Numbered from the stretch's first letter, positions 48,760-57,575 are shown. The stretch is DNA of 64,000 nucleotides from an uncultured Acidobacteriota bacterium (GCA_902826455.1 CADEEV010000011.1:1-64000); one strand, 5' to 3'. Notes: generated by a model from the sequence alone, not told the origin. Program-made: numbers and translations.

Positions 48760-51318
48760 ATGTTCCGAAGGCGCGAGGCCCTGGCCGACGCCGCTGGCCT
48801 CGCGGTCCTCATGCTGGCCCTCGCCGACGTGGTGCGGCCGGCCCTGCTCTTCCTGCCGACCATCTCCGCTGGCGGCGACATGCCCTGTCACTACCCGAGC
48901 GCGGCCTGGTTCGTGGAGCGTCTCGTTCCCCACGGCAGGCTCCACGGCTGGTACCCCGGGGCCTATCTCGGCCAGCCGCTGCTGCTCTACTACTTCCCGC
49001 TGCCGTTTCTCGTGATGGCGGCGTTCGCGCCCCTCACCGGCCTTCCGGTGGCCTTCAAGCTCGGCTCGGCCCTCGGCATCTTCCTGTTGCCGTTGCTCAC
49101 CTATATCGCCTTCCGGCTGATGGGCTTCCGCTTCCCGGCTCCGTTGCTCGGAGCCGCGGCGGCCCATGTCTTCCTCTTCCTTGAAGCGAACCCGATCTGG
49201 GGCGGGACGGTCGCGAGCACGATGACCGGCGAGTTCGCCTACATGTACGGGATCGGCATGGCCGTGTTGTTCCTGGGCGTCGCCTACCGGGCGTACGCTC
49301 GCGGCGACAGCCCGGTCGTCCCGGCCCTCGCGCTGGCCGTCACCGCCTTCGCCCATGGCTATGCTGTGTTGTGGGCGGGGCTCTCGGCGAGCTACTTCCT
49401 CTACTCCGCCCGGCGGCCCTGGCGCACCCTGGGCTGGCTCGTGACGCTGGCGGTCCTCGCCTTCGCCCTTGGTGGGGTCTCCCTCGTGCCGCTGCTCGCC
49501 GCCTGGGGCTGGACGACTCCCTACGACGACCCGTGGATCGACGTCGGAACCCGCAACCTCTTTCCGCCCTACCTGATCGGACCCTTCGTGCTCGCAGGGC
49601 TCGGGCTGATCGGCACCCTGGTCCTCGGACGGCGCAGCGGCGGCCCGGACCATCGGTTGCTGTTCCTGCTCCACGCCGGCCTCGTCGCCGCGGCCCTGGC
49701 GGTGGCGGGGCCCGCCCTGGGCATCATCGACGTGCGCTTCGTGCCGTTCGCGCAGCTGGCCCTGACCCTGGCGGGGGGCGCGACGCTCGGCCTCGTCCTG
49801 CGGCCGGCGGCGGCCAGGGAGCTCGCCGCCCTCGCCGTCGTGCTGCTCGCCGTGGTCTACGCCGACAGCCAGTCGACGGTGAGCCGCAGCTGGATCGAGT
49901 ACAACTACACCGGGCTCGAGGCCAAGCCGCTGTGGCCGAAGTTCGAGGCGCTCTCGACCGCGCTGCGCGGGACGCTCGACGACCCGCGCGTGGCCGTCGA
50001 GTACAGCGCCGAGCACGAGAAGGCCGGCTCGATCCGCATGTACGAGACGCTTCCTTACTTCTCGGGCCGCTCCACGCTCGAAGGCGTCTACAACCAGGCG
50101 AGCCTCTCGACCCACTTCGTCTACTTCCTCGCCTCGGAGCTCGGCGAGGCGTCGCCCAACCCGTTCCGCAGCCGGCACTACTCGGCCTTCGACACCGACA
50201 ACGCGCTGCGCCACCTGCGCCTGTTCGGCGCGAACGAGATCGTGGCCCTGTCGAAGAAGCTCGCCGAGGCCCTCGAGGCGCGCAGCGACGTGGAGAAGGT
50301 CGCCGACATCCCGCCCTACCGCGTCTTCCGTCTCAAGGGCCCCGGCGTCTCCTACGTGGAGCCGCTCGCCTTCGAGCCGGTCCGCGCGTCGCCCCGCGGC
50401 TGGCGCGACCAGGCGTATCGATGGTTCACGCGCAAGCCGCAGTCTCCCGTACACCTCGTGTTCACCGACGACCCGCGCTTCACGACCGTCGAGACCGACC
50501 CTTGGCTCCCGCCGCCGCGCGTGCCGTTGCCCGGCGGCGTCGAGATCACGAGTGAGATGCGGGACGAGGAGATCCTCATCCATACCAATCGGCCGGGGCA
50601 CCCCCTGCTGGTCAAGGTCTCCTGGCACCCGCGCTGGCGCGCGGAGGGCGCCGCGGGCCCGTGGCTGGTCTCCCCGTCGTTGATGCTGATCGTTCCGACG
50701 CAGGAGAACGTCCGCCTCGTCTACGGCCGGACCGGCACCGACACGGTCGCCGCGGTCCTCAGCCTCTCCGGCCTCGCCGTCTGCCTCGTGATGGGCCTGC
50801 GGCGCCGCGGTCCGGCCCTTCACAAGCCAGCAGTGATCCCCGAGTCCTGCGACGCGATGCCCGTTCCCCGGCGCTGGGGCGCCCTCGTGCCCGCGACGCT
50901 GCTCGTGCTCCTGGTGGCCGGGCGCTGGGCGGGTCCCGCCAAGCCCGACATGGGGCCGCTGCAGGACGACCTCTATGCCAAGGCCTCGAAGGCCTACTCC
51001 GACGAGCGCTTCGAGGACGCCGCGGAGTACGCGCGAGTCGCCGGGGAACTCGCGTCGGACGACGAGGATGGCGTCCGGTCCGAGATGGGGGCCCTGCGCG
51101 CCGAGAGCCTGCTCCGGCTCGGTCGGCCACAAGAAGCGAGGGAGGCCTTCGACAAGGTCTACGAAGAGGCGCCGGAGGGGGCGCATGCCGCGCAGGCGCT
51201 CTTCGGGTCCGCCGCGGCGCTCGACGCGCTGGGGGATTCCGGGGGTGCGCGGGCCCAGCGCGAACGGCTCCGGAGGGAGTTCCCGAGGACCCCCTGGGCC
51301 CGTCGTGCCGAGCCCTGA
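48760..51318 (+). CDS. PTPS-related polytopic membrane protein with C-terminal TPR
   Basis: An 852-residue protein. The N-terminal 430 residues have about ten membrane segments, with the landmark SAGGDMPCHYPSAAWF in the first outer loop and YLGQPLLLYYFPLPFLVMAA. These fit the family named 6-pyruvoyl-tetrahydropterin-synthase-related membrane proteins (PF10131), a GT-C/YfhO-like group whose name does not reflect proven chemistry. A large extracytoplasmic part (LHLRLFGANEIVAL-type segments) is followed by another membrane helix near 700-720. A TPR tail ends the chain (YAKASKAYSDERFEDAAEYA, AQALFGSAAALDAL). A role in glycan or glycoprotein assembly is inferred from its relatives elsewhere in the window. 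Confidence 0.8.
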   Translation: MFRRREALADAAGLAVLMLALADVVRPALLFLPTISAGGDMPCHYPSAAWFVERLVPHGRLHGWYPGAYLGQPLLLYYFPLPFLVMAAFAPLTGLPVAFKLGSALGIFLLPLLTYIAFRLMGFRFPAPLLGAAAAHVFLFLEANPIWGGTVASTMTGEFAYMYGIGMAVLFLGVAYRAYARGDSPVVPALALAVTAFAHGYAVLWAGLSASYFLYSARRPWRTLGWLVTLAVLAFALGGVSLVPLLAAWGWTTPYDDPWIDVGTRNLFPPYLIGPFVLAGLGLIGTLVLGRRSGGPDHRLLFLLHAGLVAAALAVAGPALGIIDVRFVPFAQLALTLAGGATLGLVLRPAAARELAALAVVLLAVVYADSQSTVSRSWIEYNYTGLEAKPLWPKFEALSTALRGTLDDPRVAVEYSAEHEKAGSIRMYETLPYFSGRSTLEGVYNQASLSTHFVYFLASELGEASPNPFRSRHYSAFDTDNALRHLRLFGANEIVALSKKLAEALEARSDVEKVADIPPYRVFRLKGPGVSYVEPLAFEPVRASPRGWRDQAYRWFTRKPQSPVHLVFTDDPRFTTVETDPWLPPPRVPLPGGVEITSEMRDEEILIHTNRPGHPLLVKVSWHPRWRAEGAAGPWLVSPSLMLIVPTQENVRLVYGRTGTDTVAAVLSLSGLAVCLVMGLRRRGPALHKPAVIPESCDAMPVPRRWGALVPATLLVLLVAGRWAGPAKPDMGPLQDDLYAKASKAYSDERFEDAAEYARVAGELASDDEDGVRSEMGALRAESLLRLGRPQEAREAFDKVYEEAPEGAHAAQALFGSAAALDALGDSGGARAQRERLRREFPRTPWARRAEP

Positions 51319-51327
51319 AAGAACCTC

Positions 51328-51355
51328 TTGACGCGTCGGGGCGGCGTGCTAAGAT
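51328..51355 (+). promoter_or_regulatory. Strong extended -10 promoter
   Basis: TTGACG (51328-51333), 16-base spacer ending TGC, then TAAGAT (51350-51355). It has both a -35 and an extended -10, the best promoter in the window, and drives the Thr-rich secreted-protein gene with a leader of about 70 bases. Confidence 0.75.
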
Positions 51356-51369
51356 CCGGCCGTTGCTTT

Positions 51370-51413
51370 CTCGAACGACAAGTGTTTCCGGGGTCTGCTC
51401 GAACGACGACCCC
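51370..51413 (+). repeat. Direct repeat and hairpin in a 5' leader
   Basis: CTCGAACGAC occurs at 51370-51379 and 51398-51407 (28-base period). The second copy is in the loop of a hairpin with arms GGGGTC 51390-51395 and GACCCC 51408-51413. All lies in the transcribed leader of the following gene. Confidence 0.6.
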
Positions 51414-51428
51414 ACTCGGAGAGGATCT

Positions 51429-52865
51429 ATGCGGAATCGGTTGACCGGACTTGGGCTTGCTGCGTGTCTCGTCGTGGCCCCTGGCGTCGTCTTCGCCCAG
51501 GAGAGCGGCCTCGCGATCGACCACAAGGCGGTCGATTGCATCGTCGCCGGCAAGTTCCCCAAGATGAACGCGTGCTTCAATCCCAGCCCCAACGTGGCAC
51601 GCGCTCGGGTTTACTTCCGCCCTGAAGGCGTTCCGAGTTGGTACTACGTCGAGATGAAGTCCGACGCGCCTTGCCTCGCGGGCATCCTGCCGCGGCCGCG
51701 CAAGGAGTTGGTCGGCAAGAAGGTCGACTACTACGTCCAGGTCACCGACAAGAGCTTCGCCGAGGCGCGCACCGCTGAGTACCACCCCACGGTGGTCAAC
51801 TCCGAGCAGGAGTGCAAGGACAAGCCGGTCGCGGCCTATCTGACCAAGGCGTCCGTCCAGGTCTTCCCGGGCATCCCGGCCGGCTTCGCGGCGGGCGGCA
51901 TCGGCGCGGGCGTGGCGGTGGGCGTCGGCGTGGGCGTCGCGGGCATCGCCGGCGGTGCCGTGGCGATCGCGAACAACGGCGACGACGACTCGCCGACCAC
52001 GACGTCCCCGACTCCGACGACGACGCAGCCGTCGGCCACGACGACCACGACGACCACCACGCAGCCCACCAGCACGACGCAGCCGGCGGGCTTCGATTTC
52101 GTCTTCAAGATGACGCCGAGCCCGGCCGTGGGCACCGACTCCCTCGACGTGACCGTCGACATGTGCGACACGACGCCCCAGGGCAACCTGGTGCGCTTCA
52201 CGATCGACTTCGGCCTGGACGGGTTCGACAACAACGTCCCGAACCAGTGCAAGCTGACCAAGACGATCACCCTCGGCGGCGTGCAGGGCGGCCCCTGCGA
52301 CGTCAAGCTCCTGGGCAAGAGTGGCGCGTGCGCTCCAGCGACCACGACGCCCCAGCCCACGAAGCTCTCGGTGCGCGGCTGCGGTCAGCCCAAGGACCTC
52401 TCGGCTCCGGAGGAATGCGAGCAGCGGCTCATCACGATCAACCCGAGCCTGAGCGGCGCCGGCCGGTCCTTCAAGGCCCGGTCGCTCCACGTGAAGCAGC
52501 GCCGCGGCAACAGCACCGTGCCGCCCGCGACGCGCCGCCTGGCCTGGAACAGCGAGCTCGCGGTCGAGGGCGCCACCGGTCAGGTCGTGGCAAACGGGTC
52601 CGGCGCGGTCTTCGCCGCCAAGGGCCGTTCGAGCGCCGTCGCGACGGGTCGCAAGGGTGAGAACCGCATCGAGGCCCAGCTCGTCCAGGGCAGCGGCAAG
52701 GCGGGCACCTGGCGCTTCGAGCTCAGCCCGACGGCGACCTTCGAGGCCGGCAGCCTGCGCGTGCTGGCCGGTCAGGTCGCCCAGGTCTCGGGCGACTCGA
52801 TCGTGTTCAGCCTGAAGGGCACGCCCGGCGAGCGCGTGGTCTTCACCTTCCGCACCACGAAGTAG
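51429..52865 (+). CDS. Exported Thr-rich protein with Gly/Ala membrane-like segment
   Basis: A 478-residue protein. The signal peptide ends VVFAQ (about residue 24). An N-terminal domain of about 130 residues follows (ARARVYFRPEG, YYVQVTDKSFAEARTAEYHP) with several cysteines. A Gly/Ala/Val stretch (GFAAGGIGAGVAVGVGVGVA) could be a membrane hairpin. A linker with TTTTTTTTQPTSTTQP precedes a domain beginning SLDVTVDMCDTTPQ that resembles the lipoprotein at 36556-37287. The last 130 residues (LAWNSELAVEGATGQVV) are beta-rich and unassigned. It has the strongest promoter seen, a structured leader and a good terminator, so it is probably an abundant single-gene transcript. Function unknown. Confidence 0.8.
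   Translation: MRNRLTGLGLAACLVVAPGVVFAQESGLAIDHKAVDCIVAGKFPKMNACFNPSPNVARARVYFRPEGVPSWYYVEMKSDAPCLAGILPRPRKELVGKKVDYYVQVTDKSFAEARTAEYHPTVVNSEQECKDKPVAAYLTKASVQVFPGIPAGFAAGGIGAGVAVGVGVGVAGIAGGAVAIANNGDDDSPTTTSPTPTTTQPSATTTTTTTTQPTSTTQPAGFDFVFKMTPSPAVGTDSLDVTVDMCDTTPQGNLVRFTIDFGLDGFDNNVPNQCKLTKTITLGGVQGGPCDVKLLGKSGACAPATTTPQPTKLSVRGCGQPKDLSAPEECEQRLITINPSLSGAGRSFKARSLHVKQRRGNSTVPPATRRLAWNSELAVEGATGQVVANGSGAVFAAKGRSSAVATGRKGENRIEAQLVQGSGKAGTWRFELSPTATFEAGSLRVLAGQVAQVSGDSIVFSLKGTPGERVVFTFRTTK
51990..52088 (+). repeat. Thr-rich linker coding repeat
   Basis: Runs of ACG/ACC codons encode TTTSPTPTTTQPSATTTTTT and a following Thr/Gln/Pro stretch. This is a candidate O-glycosylated linker. Confidence 0.75.
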
Positions 52866-52869
52866 CCGC

Positions 52870-52926
52870 AGTCGGCCACGGCCGACTCGACCAGGGCCCG
52901 GGGCAACCCGGGCCCTTTCATTTTCT
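52870..52926 (+). terminator. Rho-independent terminator preceded by a second hairpin
   Basis: AGGGCCCGGG 52893-52902 pairs perfectly with CCCGGGCCCT 52907-52916 around a GCAA tetraloop, followed by TTCATTTTC. A second hairpin, AGTCGGCC/GGCCGACT at 52870-52887, lies just before it. It ends the Thr-rich protein transcript and separates it from the convergent thioredoxin-fold gene. Confidence 0.9.
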
Positions 52927-52942
52927 GGGAAGCGCCGTCCGG

Positions 52943-53185
52943 TCAGGCCTGGGCGGACGCGAGGCGGGAGCGCAGCTCGGCCACCGTCACCCGGGTCCGG
53001 GCGACCTCGATGCCATCCAGCAGCAGGACAGGGATCGAGAACCGGTACAGGCGGAGCTGTTCGGGGTCGTCGTGGACGTCGCGCTCCACGAGCTCGATGC
53101 CCGAGGCGGCCAGGACCGGCCGGATCACTTCGGCCATCTCGTGGCACAGATGGCAGCCCGGGGCGCCGAGCAGCGTCGCGACCAT
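52943..53185 (-). CDS. Small glutaredoxin/thioredoxin-fold protein
   Basis: An 80-residue protein with redox motif CHLC at 11-14 (GAPGCHLCHEMAEV) and the cis-Pro segment FSIPVLLLDG, the fold of the DUF836/glutaredoxin-like group. It is short but complete. It starts 4 bases after the stop of the cytochrome-FTR1 gene and is probably co-transcribed with it. Such proteins often serve as small thiol reductants; a link to iron uptake or cytochrome maturation is a guess from position. Confidence 0.85.
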   Translation of the reverse strand: MVATLLGAPGCHLCHEMAEVIRPVLAASGIELVERDVHDDPEQLRLYRFSIPVLLLDGIEVARTRVTVAELRSRLASAQA

Positions 53186-53189
53186 CGGG

Positions 53190-55103
53190 CTACAGGTCGG
53201 CGGCGCGCGCGCGGCGCAGGACGCTCAGGCCGGCGCCGAGGATCACGGTGAGAATCGCGAGCTGCACCAGGAGGCCGGTGAGGTCGGGATAGACGCCGAG
53301 CCACGCGATCTCGGGGAAGGCGACCGGCCGCGCCGGCAGGAAGCCGGACTGCACGAGCACATAGACACCCGAGCCCGCGAAGGCGATCGAGAGCAGGCAG
53401 AGCAGGATTCCGGAGACACCGAAGAACGGCGCCAGGGGCAGCCGCAGGACGGTCCGGTTCATCACCCACGCTGCCGCCGCCGCTGCGGCGGTCCCCGCGA
53501 GGGCCCCCAGCCAGACGTGGCTGCGCTGATCCCCGGCGTCGAAGAGCAGGGCCTGGGTGAAGAGCACGGTCTCCGCGGCCTCGCGGTAGACGGCCAGGAA
53601 CGACAGTCCCGCCAGGAGGCGCAGCTTGCGGGTGGACAGCGTCTGCTCCAGGTTCCGCTTGAGGTAGGCGAGCCAGCTCCGCGACTCGGCCCGCGAGATC
53701 ATCCAGAAGCTCACGGAGAACAGGACTGCCGCGGCGGCGAGCGCGACGCAGGCCTCCAGGAGCTCGCGGCGCGCCACGCCCAGCCTCAGCACGCGCTCGA
53801 AGAGGAACCAGGTCAGGATGCCCGAGGGAAGGGCTGCGAGCCAGCCCAGGTGCACGTAGCGCGCGGCGTCGGCGCGCCCCAGCTTGCGCAGGCCGGCGAG
53901 CAGCGCCCCGACCAGCAACGCGGCCTCGATACCCTCCCGGAAGTAGATGAGCGCGGCCGCGGCGAACGGTACGACCGGGGCCTGGTCGCTCTGGGCCACC
54001 TGCATCAAGAGGCGGTTCAGGACCTGGGCCTGGGCTTCGACCGCGGCCGGAGTCGCTTGCGACAGTGCCACCCTCAGGTCCCGGAAGGCGGCCTCGACAG
54101 CCAACGTGGCCTGGGGGTCCCGTGCGCGCAGCTCCGGCTCGAGGGGCTCGAAGCCCTGCAGGTACGCGTCGATCGCGAGGCGCTCGGCGTCGGCCTTGTG
54201 CCCGGCGGCATGCGCGGCGACGGCGGAGCGCACGAGCCCGCGCGTCCGGGCGATGCCGAGGGCCGCCGGAGGCGCGCTGAACGGGGCCTCGCGCCGGGCG
54301 TGGGCGAGCCCGGCCTCGGGCGAGGCGTGATGCTCCGAACGCAGCGTGGCCAGGATCTCCGCGTCCGAGGCCGCCGCCAGGTCGGCGAGGGACAGGCCGA
54401 CCGGGCCCTGCTCCTTCTCGCCTTCGTGCCCCAGGCGGAACACGAAGAAGGCCAGGTCCCAGCGCTCGGCGGGGGAGAAGCTGTCGAACGACGCCATGCC
54501 CGTCCCCGGCACCCCGAAGGTCAGCGCGTTGTAGACCCGGAAGGGAGAGAGCAACGCCAGGCGGGCGGGATCGCGCAGGTTGGCCGGCGGGGGATCGAGG
54601 GCCTTCGCGCGCTCCGTGTCCGCCCGTCCGTCCTGGCCGTGGCACACCAGGCAGCTCTGGACGTACAGGGCCTGAGCTCGCGCCAGGTCGGGTCGGCTCG
54701 TGGGCATGCGCTGCAGGCCGAAGCGCTCCGCGACCTCGTCGCGCGCCGCGTGGCAGGCGTGGGCGACCGCCTCGGGGGCCGCCTTGGCGTCGACCAGGCT
54801 CGCGACGGACGCGATCTTGACGTGGAGGCTGTCCGAAGCCGGAGCCGAGGCTCCCAGGAGGCGGGCGGCCAGACCGCTCGCGTCCTTGACGAACCGCACC
54901 TGCTCCTCGTACTCGGGCGCGCTCACGACGACACCCCCGGCGACGGCGCGCCCATAGTCGCCGCCGACGTAGTCGAGCAGCAGGGCCAGGCGCTGGGCGT
55001 CGCCGCCGTCCGGGGCGACGGGGCGGGGCGCGGGCTCCGGGACGCATCCGACCCCGGACATGACCGCGACCAGGAGCAGCGCTGTCCTGAAATTGAAGTT
55101 CAT
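53190..55103 (-). CDS. Cytochrome c-FTR1 iron permease fusion
   Basis: A 637-residue protein. The exported N-terminus has a lipobox-like GVGC (Cys20). Residues 140-230 are a c-type cytochrome with CLVCH (151-155) and axial-Met candidates in GTGMASF. From about residue 375 comes an FTR1/EfeU-type permease with seven or so membrane segments and two RExxE motifs, FREGIEAALL and YREAAETVLF, which bind iron in this family. Fusion of a haem domain to the permease suggests electron transfer at the uptake site, perhaps replacing the multicopper oxidase partner (inference). The start codon lies within a 23-base palindrome and 12 bases after a -10. Confidence 0.9.
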   Translation of the reverse strand: MNFNFRTALLLVAVMSGVGCVPEPAPRPVAPDGGDAQRLALLLDYVGGDYGRAVAGGVVVSAPEYEEQVRFVKDASGLAARLLGASAPASDSLHVKIASVASLVDAKAAPEAVAHACHAARDEVAERFGLQRMPTSRPDLARAQALYVQSCLVCHGQDGRADTERAKALDPPPANLRDPARLALLSPFRVYNALTFGVPGTGMASFDSFSPAERWDLAFFVFRLGHEGEKEQGPVGLSLADLAAASDAEILATLRSEHHASPEAGLAHARREAPFSAPPAALGIARTRGLVRSAVAAHAAGHKADAERLAIDAYLQGFEPLEPELRARDPQATLAVEAAFRDLRVALSQATPAAVEAQAQVLNRLLMQVAQSDQAPVVPFAAAALIYFREGIEAALLVGALLAGLRKLGRADAARYVHLGWLAALPSGILTWFLFERVLRLGVARRELLEACVALAAAAVLFSVSFWMISRAESRSWLAYLKRNLEQTLSTRKLRLLAGLSFLAVYREAAETVLFTQALLFDAGDQRSHVWLGALAGTAAAAAAAWVMNRTVLRLPLAPFFGVSGILLCLLSIAFAGSGVYVLVQSGFLPARPVAFPEIAWLGVYPDLTGLLVQLAILTVILGAGLSVLRRARAADL

Positions 55104-55109
55104 TTTCAG
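55087..55109. promoter_or_regulatory. 23-base palindrome over the start codon of the iron permease gene
   Basis: CTGAAATTGAA-G-TTCATTTTCAG (55087-55109) has 11-bp arms with one mismatch. It is strikingly AT-rich for this genome and would cover about +1 to +23 of the transcript. It is a plausible iron-responsive (Fur/DtxR-type) operator, though not a textbook Fur box. Confidence 0.65.
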
Positions 55110-55115
55110 ACGAGC

Positions 55116-55145
55116 AGACTACAACGCCCGGCCCGGCAGCGTCAA
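55116..55145 (-). promoter_or_regulatory. Promoter of the cytochrome-FTR1 gene
   Basis: Minus-strand TTGACG (55140-55145), 18-base spacer, TAGTCT (55116-55121). The ATG at 55103 is 12 bases after the -10. Confidence 0.65.
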
Positions 55146-55150
55146 AGCCG

Positions 55151-55846
55151 CTAGGCGCCCGTCATCTCCGTCACGATGGCCCGCGCGGCGGCCGCGGGAT
55201 CGGGAGCTTCCGTGATCGGGCGGCCCACGACGAGGTAGCTCGAACCTGCGCGGATGGCCGCCGCCGGCGTCGCCGGCCGCGCCTGGTCCCCGAGGCTCGC
55301 TCCGCCCGGCCGGATGCCCGGCGTCACGACCAGGAACTCCGGCCCGCAGGCCTCGCGGATCAGCTCGACTTCCTGGGGCGAGGCCACGACGCCGTCCATG
55401 CCGGCCTCACGGGCGAGCAGCGCCAGGCTCCGCACGCGGGCCGGAACCCCGCCGGGCAGGCCGAGGCGCTCGAGGCTGGCCGCGTCGTGGCTGGTGAGGA
55501 TGGTGATCGCGATCAGGCGCGTGGCCGCCGTGCCACGCGCCTTCACGGCCGCCCGCATCATCTCGAGGCCGCCGAGCGCATGCACGTCCAGGAGGGCGAC
55601 GCCGAGGGTCCCGGCGGCCGAGACGGCGCTCGCGACCGTGTTCGGGATGTCGTGGTACTTGAGATCGAGGAACACGGGAGCGCCGCGCTTCGTGAGCCCC
55701 GCGACGAAGTCGGGGCCGGCCGCCGTGAAGAGCTGGCTGCCGACCTTGAACATGCCCACGTGGCCCGTGAGGGCCTCCACCAGGCCTTCGGCGCTCCGGC
55801 GGTCGGGCACGTCGAGAGCCACGATCAGGCGTTCCCGGGGCGTCAT
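55151..55846 (-). CDS. pyrF: Orotidine 5'-phosphate decarboxylase
   Basis: A 231-residue TIM-barrel enzyme that decarboxylates OMP to UMP, the last step of de novo pyrimidine synthesis. The core motif VFLDLKYHDIPNTVA holds the catalytic Lys/Asp set. LIVALDVPD at the N-terminus, VVTPGIRPGG and SSYLVVGRPIT near the end complete the active site and phosphate site. The ATG overlaps the pyrD stop (ATGA). It is last in a pyrK-pyrD-pyrF block. Confidence 0.95.
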   Translation of the reverse strand: MTPRERLIVALDVPDRRSAEGLVEALTGHVGMFKVGSQLFTAAGPDFVAGLTKRGAPVFLDLKYHDIPNTVASAVSAAGTLGVALLDVHALGGLEMMRAAVKARGTAATRLIAITILTSHDAASLERLGLPGGVPARVRSLALLAREAGMDGVVASPQEVELIREACGPEFLVVTPGIRPGGASLGDQARPATPAAAIRAGSSYLVVGRPITEAPDPAAAARAIVTEMTGA

Positions 55847-56781
55847 CCGCGTCTCTCCCTCTCCGCGTCGCCGGGATACTCCAGGGTCCCGACGACCTGG
55901 TTGATGTCCGTGAGCCCGTGGCGCTCCAGGTAGGCGCGCAGGTCCGTGAGCACGCGCTCGTAGAGGCCCGGGTCGACGAAGTTGGCCGTGCCGATCTGTA
56001 CGGCCCGGGCGCCGGCGATCAGGAACTCGAGGACGTCGTTGGCCGTGGCGATCCCGCCGATGCCGAGCACCGGGATCCTGACGGCGCGCGCGGCCTGCCA
56101 GGTCATGCGCACCGCGACGGGCCGGATCGCCGGACCCGAGAGGCCGCCGGTCCCGAAGGCCAGCCGCGGCCGGCGCGACTCCACGTCGATCACGAGGCCC
56201 AGGAGCGTGTTGACGCACGAGAGCGCGTCGGCGCCGGCCTCTTCGCAGGCACGGGCGAAGATCGTGATGTCGCCCACGTTCGGCGAGAGCTTCGGGATCA
56301 CCGGCAAGCGCGTCGCCTTGCGCACGGCGTCGACCACCTCGAAGGTCATGCGCGGATCGCCGCCGAACGCCATCCCGCCCTTCTTCACGTTTGGGCAGGA
56401 GATGTTGATCTCGAGGCCCGTCACGCCGGGAGCGCCGTCGAGGATCCGCGAGACCTCCGCGTACTCCTCGACCGTGTCGCCGCACACGTTCACGAGCAGG
56501 GCGGTGTCGTGCTTCGTGAGGCGCGGCAGCACGTCGGCCACGAACGCGCGCACGCCCACGCCCTGGAGTCCGATGGCGTTCAGGAGGCCCGCGGGAGTCT
56601 CGACGATGCGAGGCGTGGGGTTTCCCAGACGCGGCTCGAGGTAGAGGCCCTTGGAGACGATGCCGCCGAGCAGCCCGAGATCCATGAGGCTCTCGTACTC
56701 GACCCCGTAGCCGAACGTGCCCGAGGCGGCGATCAGCGGGTTCTTGAGGGCCATTCCGGCGACGTCGACGCCGAGCTTCAC
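55843..56781 (-). CDS. pyrD: Dihydroorotate dehydrogenase, class 1B catalytic subunit
   Basis: A 312-residue FMN enzyme that oxidises dihydroorotate to orotate. LKNPLIAASGTFGYG is the FMN-binding N-terminus, INISCPNVKKGGMAFGGDP contains the substrate and catalytic region, and PVLGIGGIATANDVLEFLIA and GARAVQIGTANF bind the FMN phosphate. The presence of pyrK directly upstream marks it as the NAD-linked class 1B type. The GTG start overlaps the pyrK stop, and its stop overlaps the pyrF ATG. Confidence 0.94.
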   Translation of the reverse strand: MKLGVDVAGMALKNPLIAASGTFGYGVEYESLMDLGLLGGIVSKGLYLEPRLGNPTPRIVETPAGLLNAIGLQGVGVRAFVADVLPRLTKHDTALLVNVCGDTVEEYAEVSRILDGAPGVTGLEINISCPNVKKGGMAFGGDPRMTFEVVDAVRKATRLPVIPKLSPNVGDITIFARACEEAGADALSCVNTLLGLVIDVESRRPRLAFGTGGLSGPAIRPVAVRMTWQAARAVRIPVLGIGGIATANDVLEFLIAGARAVQIGTANFVDPGLYERVLTDLRAYLERHGLTDINQVVGTLEYPGDAERERRG

Positions 56782-57575
56782 GTCCACACCACGTGCCGGC
56801 TGTCGAAGACGGGCCCCTCGGTGCAGGCGCAGCGGTACTTGGGCCGCGCCTCGCCCGGCTTCTGGATCCATACGACGCAGCCCAGGCAGGTGCCGATGCC
56901 GCAGCCCATCCAGGGATCGAGGCTCACCTGGCAGGGGAGCCCGCGCCGCTCGGCGAGCGACGCCACCGCGTGGAGCATCGCGTCCGGCCCGCACGCATAG
57001 AGGACGGCCTTCGGTGCCGCGGCGTCCAGGTACGCCTCGAGGGGCGCCGTCACCCGGCCGGTGACTCCGAGGCTTCCGTCTTCGGTCGCGACGACGAGCG
57101 TCGCGCCCAGGTGTTCGAACGGAGAGCGCAGCTGCACGTCACCCGCGCTCCGCCCGCCGTAGAACACGCGACCCGCGCCGCCGCTCGCCTGGAGCTGCCG
57201 GGACAGCATCAGGAACGGCGCGATGCCGTAGCCTCCGGCGACCATGAGCGCCTCGCTGCCCTCAGGCGGCGCGACGAACGGCTGGCCCAGGGGGCCGAGG
57301 CACTGGGCGAGGTCACCGACGTCCATGGCCGCGAGGCGCCGGGTGCCCTGGCCGATGGCCTTCAGGAACAGCGTGAACTCCTCGCGTTCGGGAGCGACGC
57401 TCATGATCGAGAACGGCCGCCGCAGCGGGGGCTCGGCCGAGATGCCGGCCTTGATCATCACGAACTGGCCCGCGCGCGCCTCGTGGGCGATCTCGGGGTG
57501 GCGGAAGGTCAGGAGAACGTAAGCGCCGTCCAGGGCCTCGCGGCGGACGAGAGGAATGTCACGGTTGCGTGCCAA
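56778..57575 (-). CDS. pyrK: Dihydroorotate dehydrogenase electron-transfer subunit
   Basis: A 265-residue flavoprotein that passes electrons from PyrD to NAD. FAD-binding RRPFSIMSV, the NAD domain (MVAGGYGIAPFLML) and the [2Fe-2S] motif MGCGIGTCLGC with a further Cys pair (RCAC) are all present. The start is a TTG at 57575, 9 bases after TATGAT, so the mRNA may be leaderless. It is first in the pyrK-D-F block and divergent from the membrane phosphatase-like gene, sharing a 47-base promoter region. Confidence 0.92.
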   Translation of the reverse strand: MARNRDIPLVRREALDGAYVLLTFRHPEIAHEARAGQFVMIKAGISAEPPLRRPFSIMSVAPEREEFTLFLKAIGQGTRRLAAMDVGDLAQCLGPLGQPFVAPPEGSEALMVAGGYGIAPFLMLSRQLQASGGAGRVFYGGRSAGDVQLRSPFEHLGATLVVATEDGSLGVTGRVTAPLEAYLDAAAPKAVLYACGPDAMLHAVASLAERRGLPCQVSLDPWMGCGIGTCLGCVVWIQKPGEARPKYRCACTEGPVFDSRHVVWT

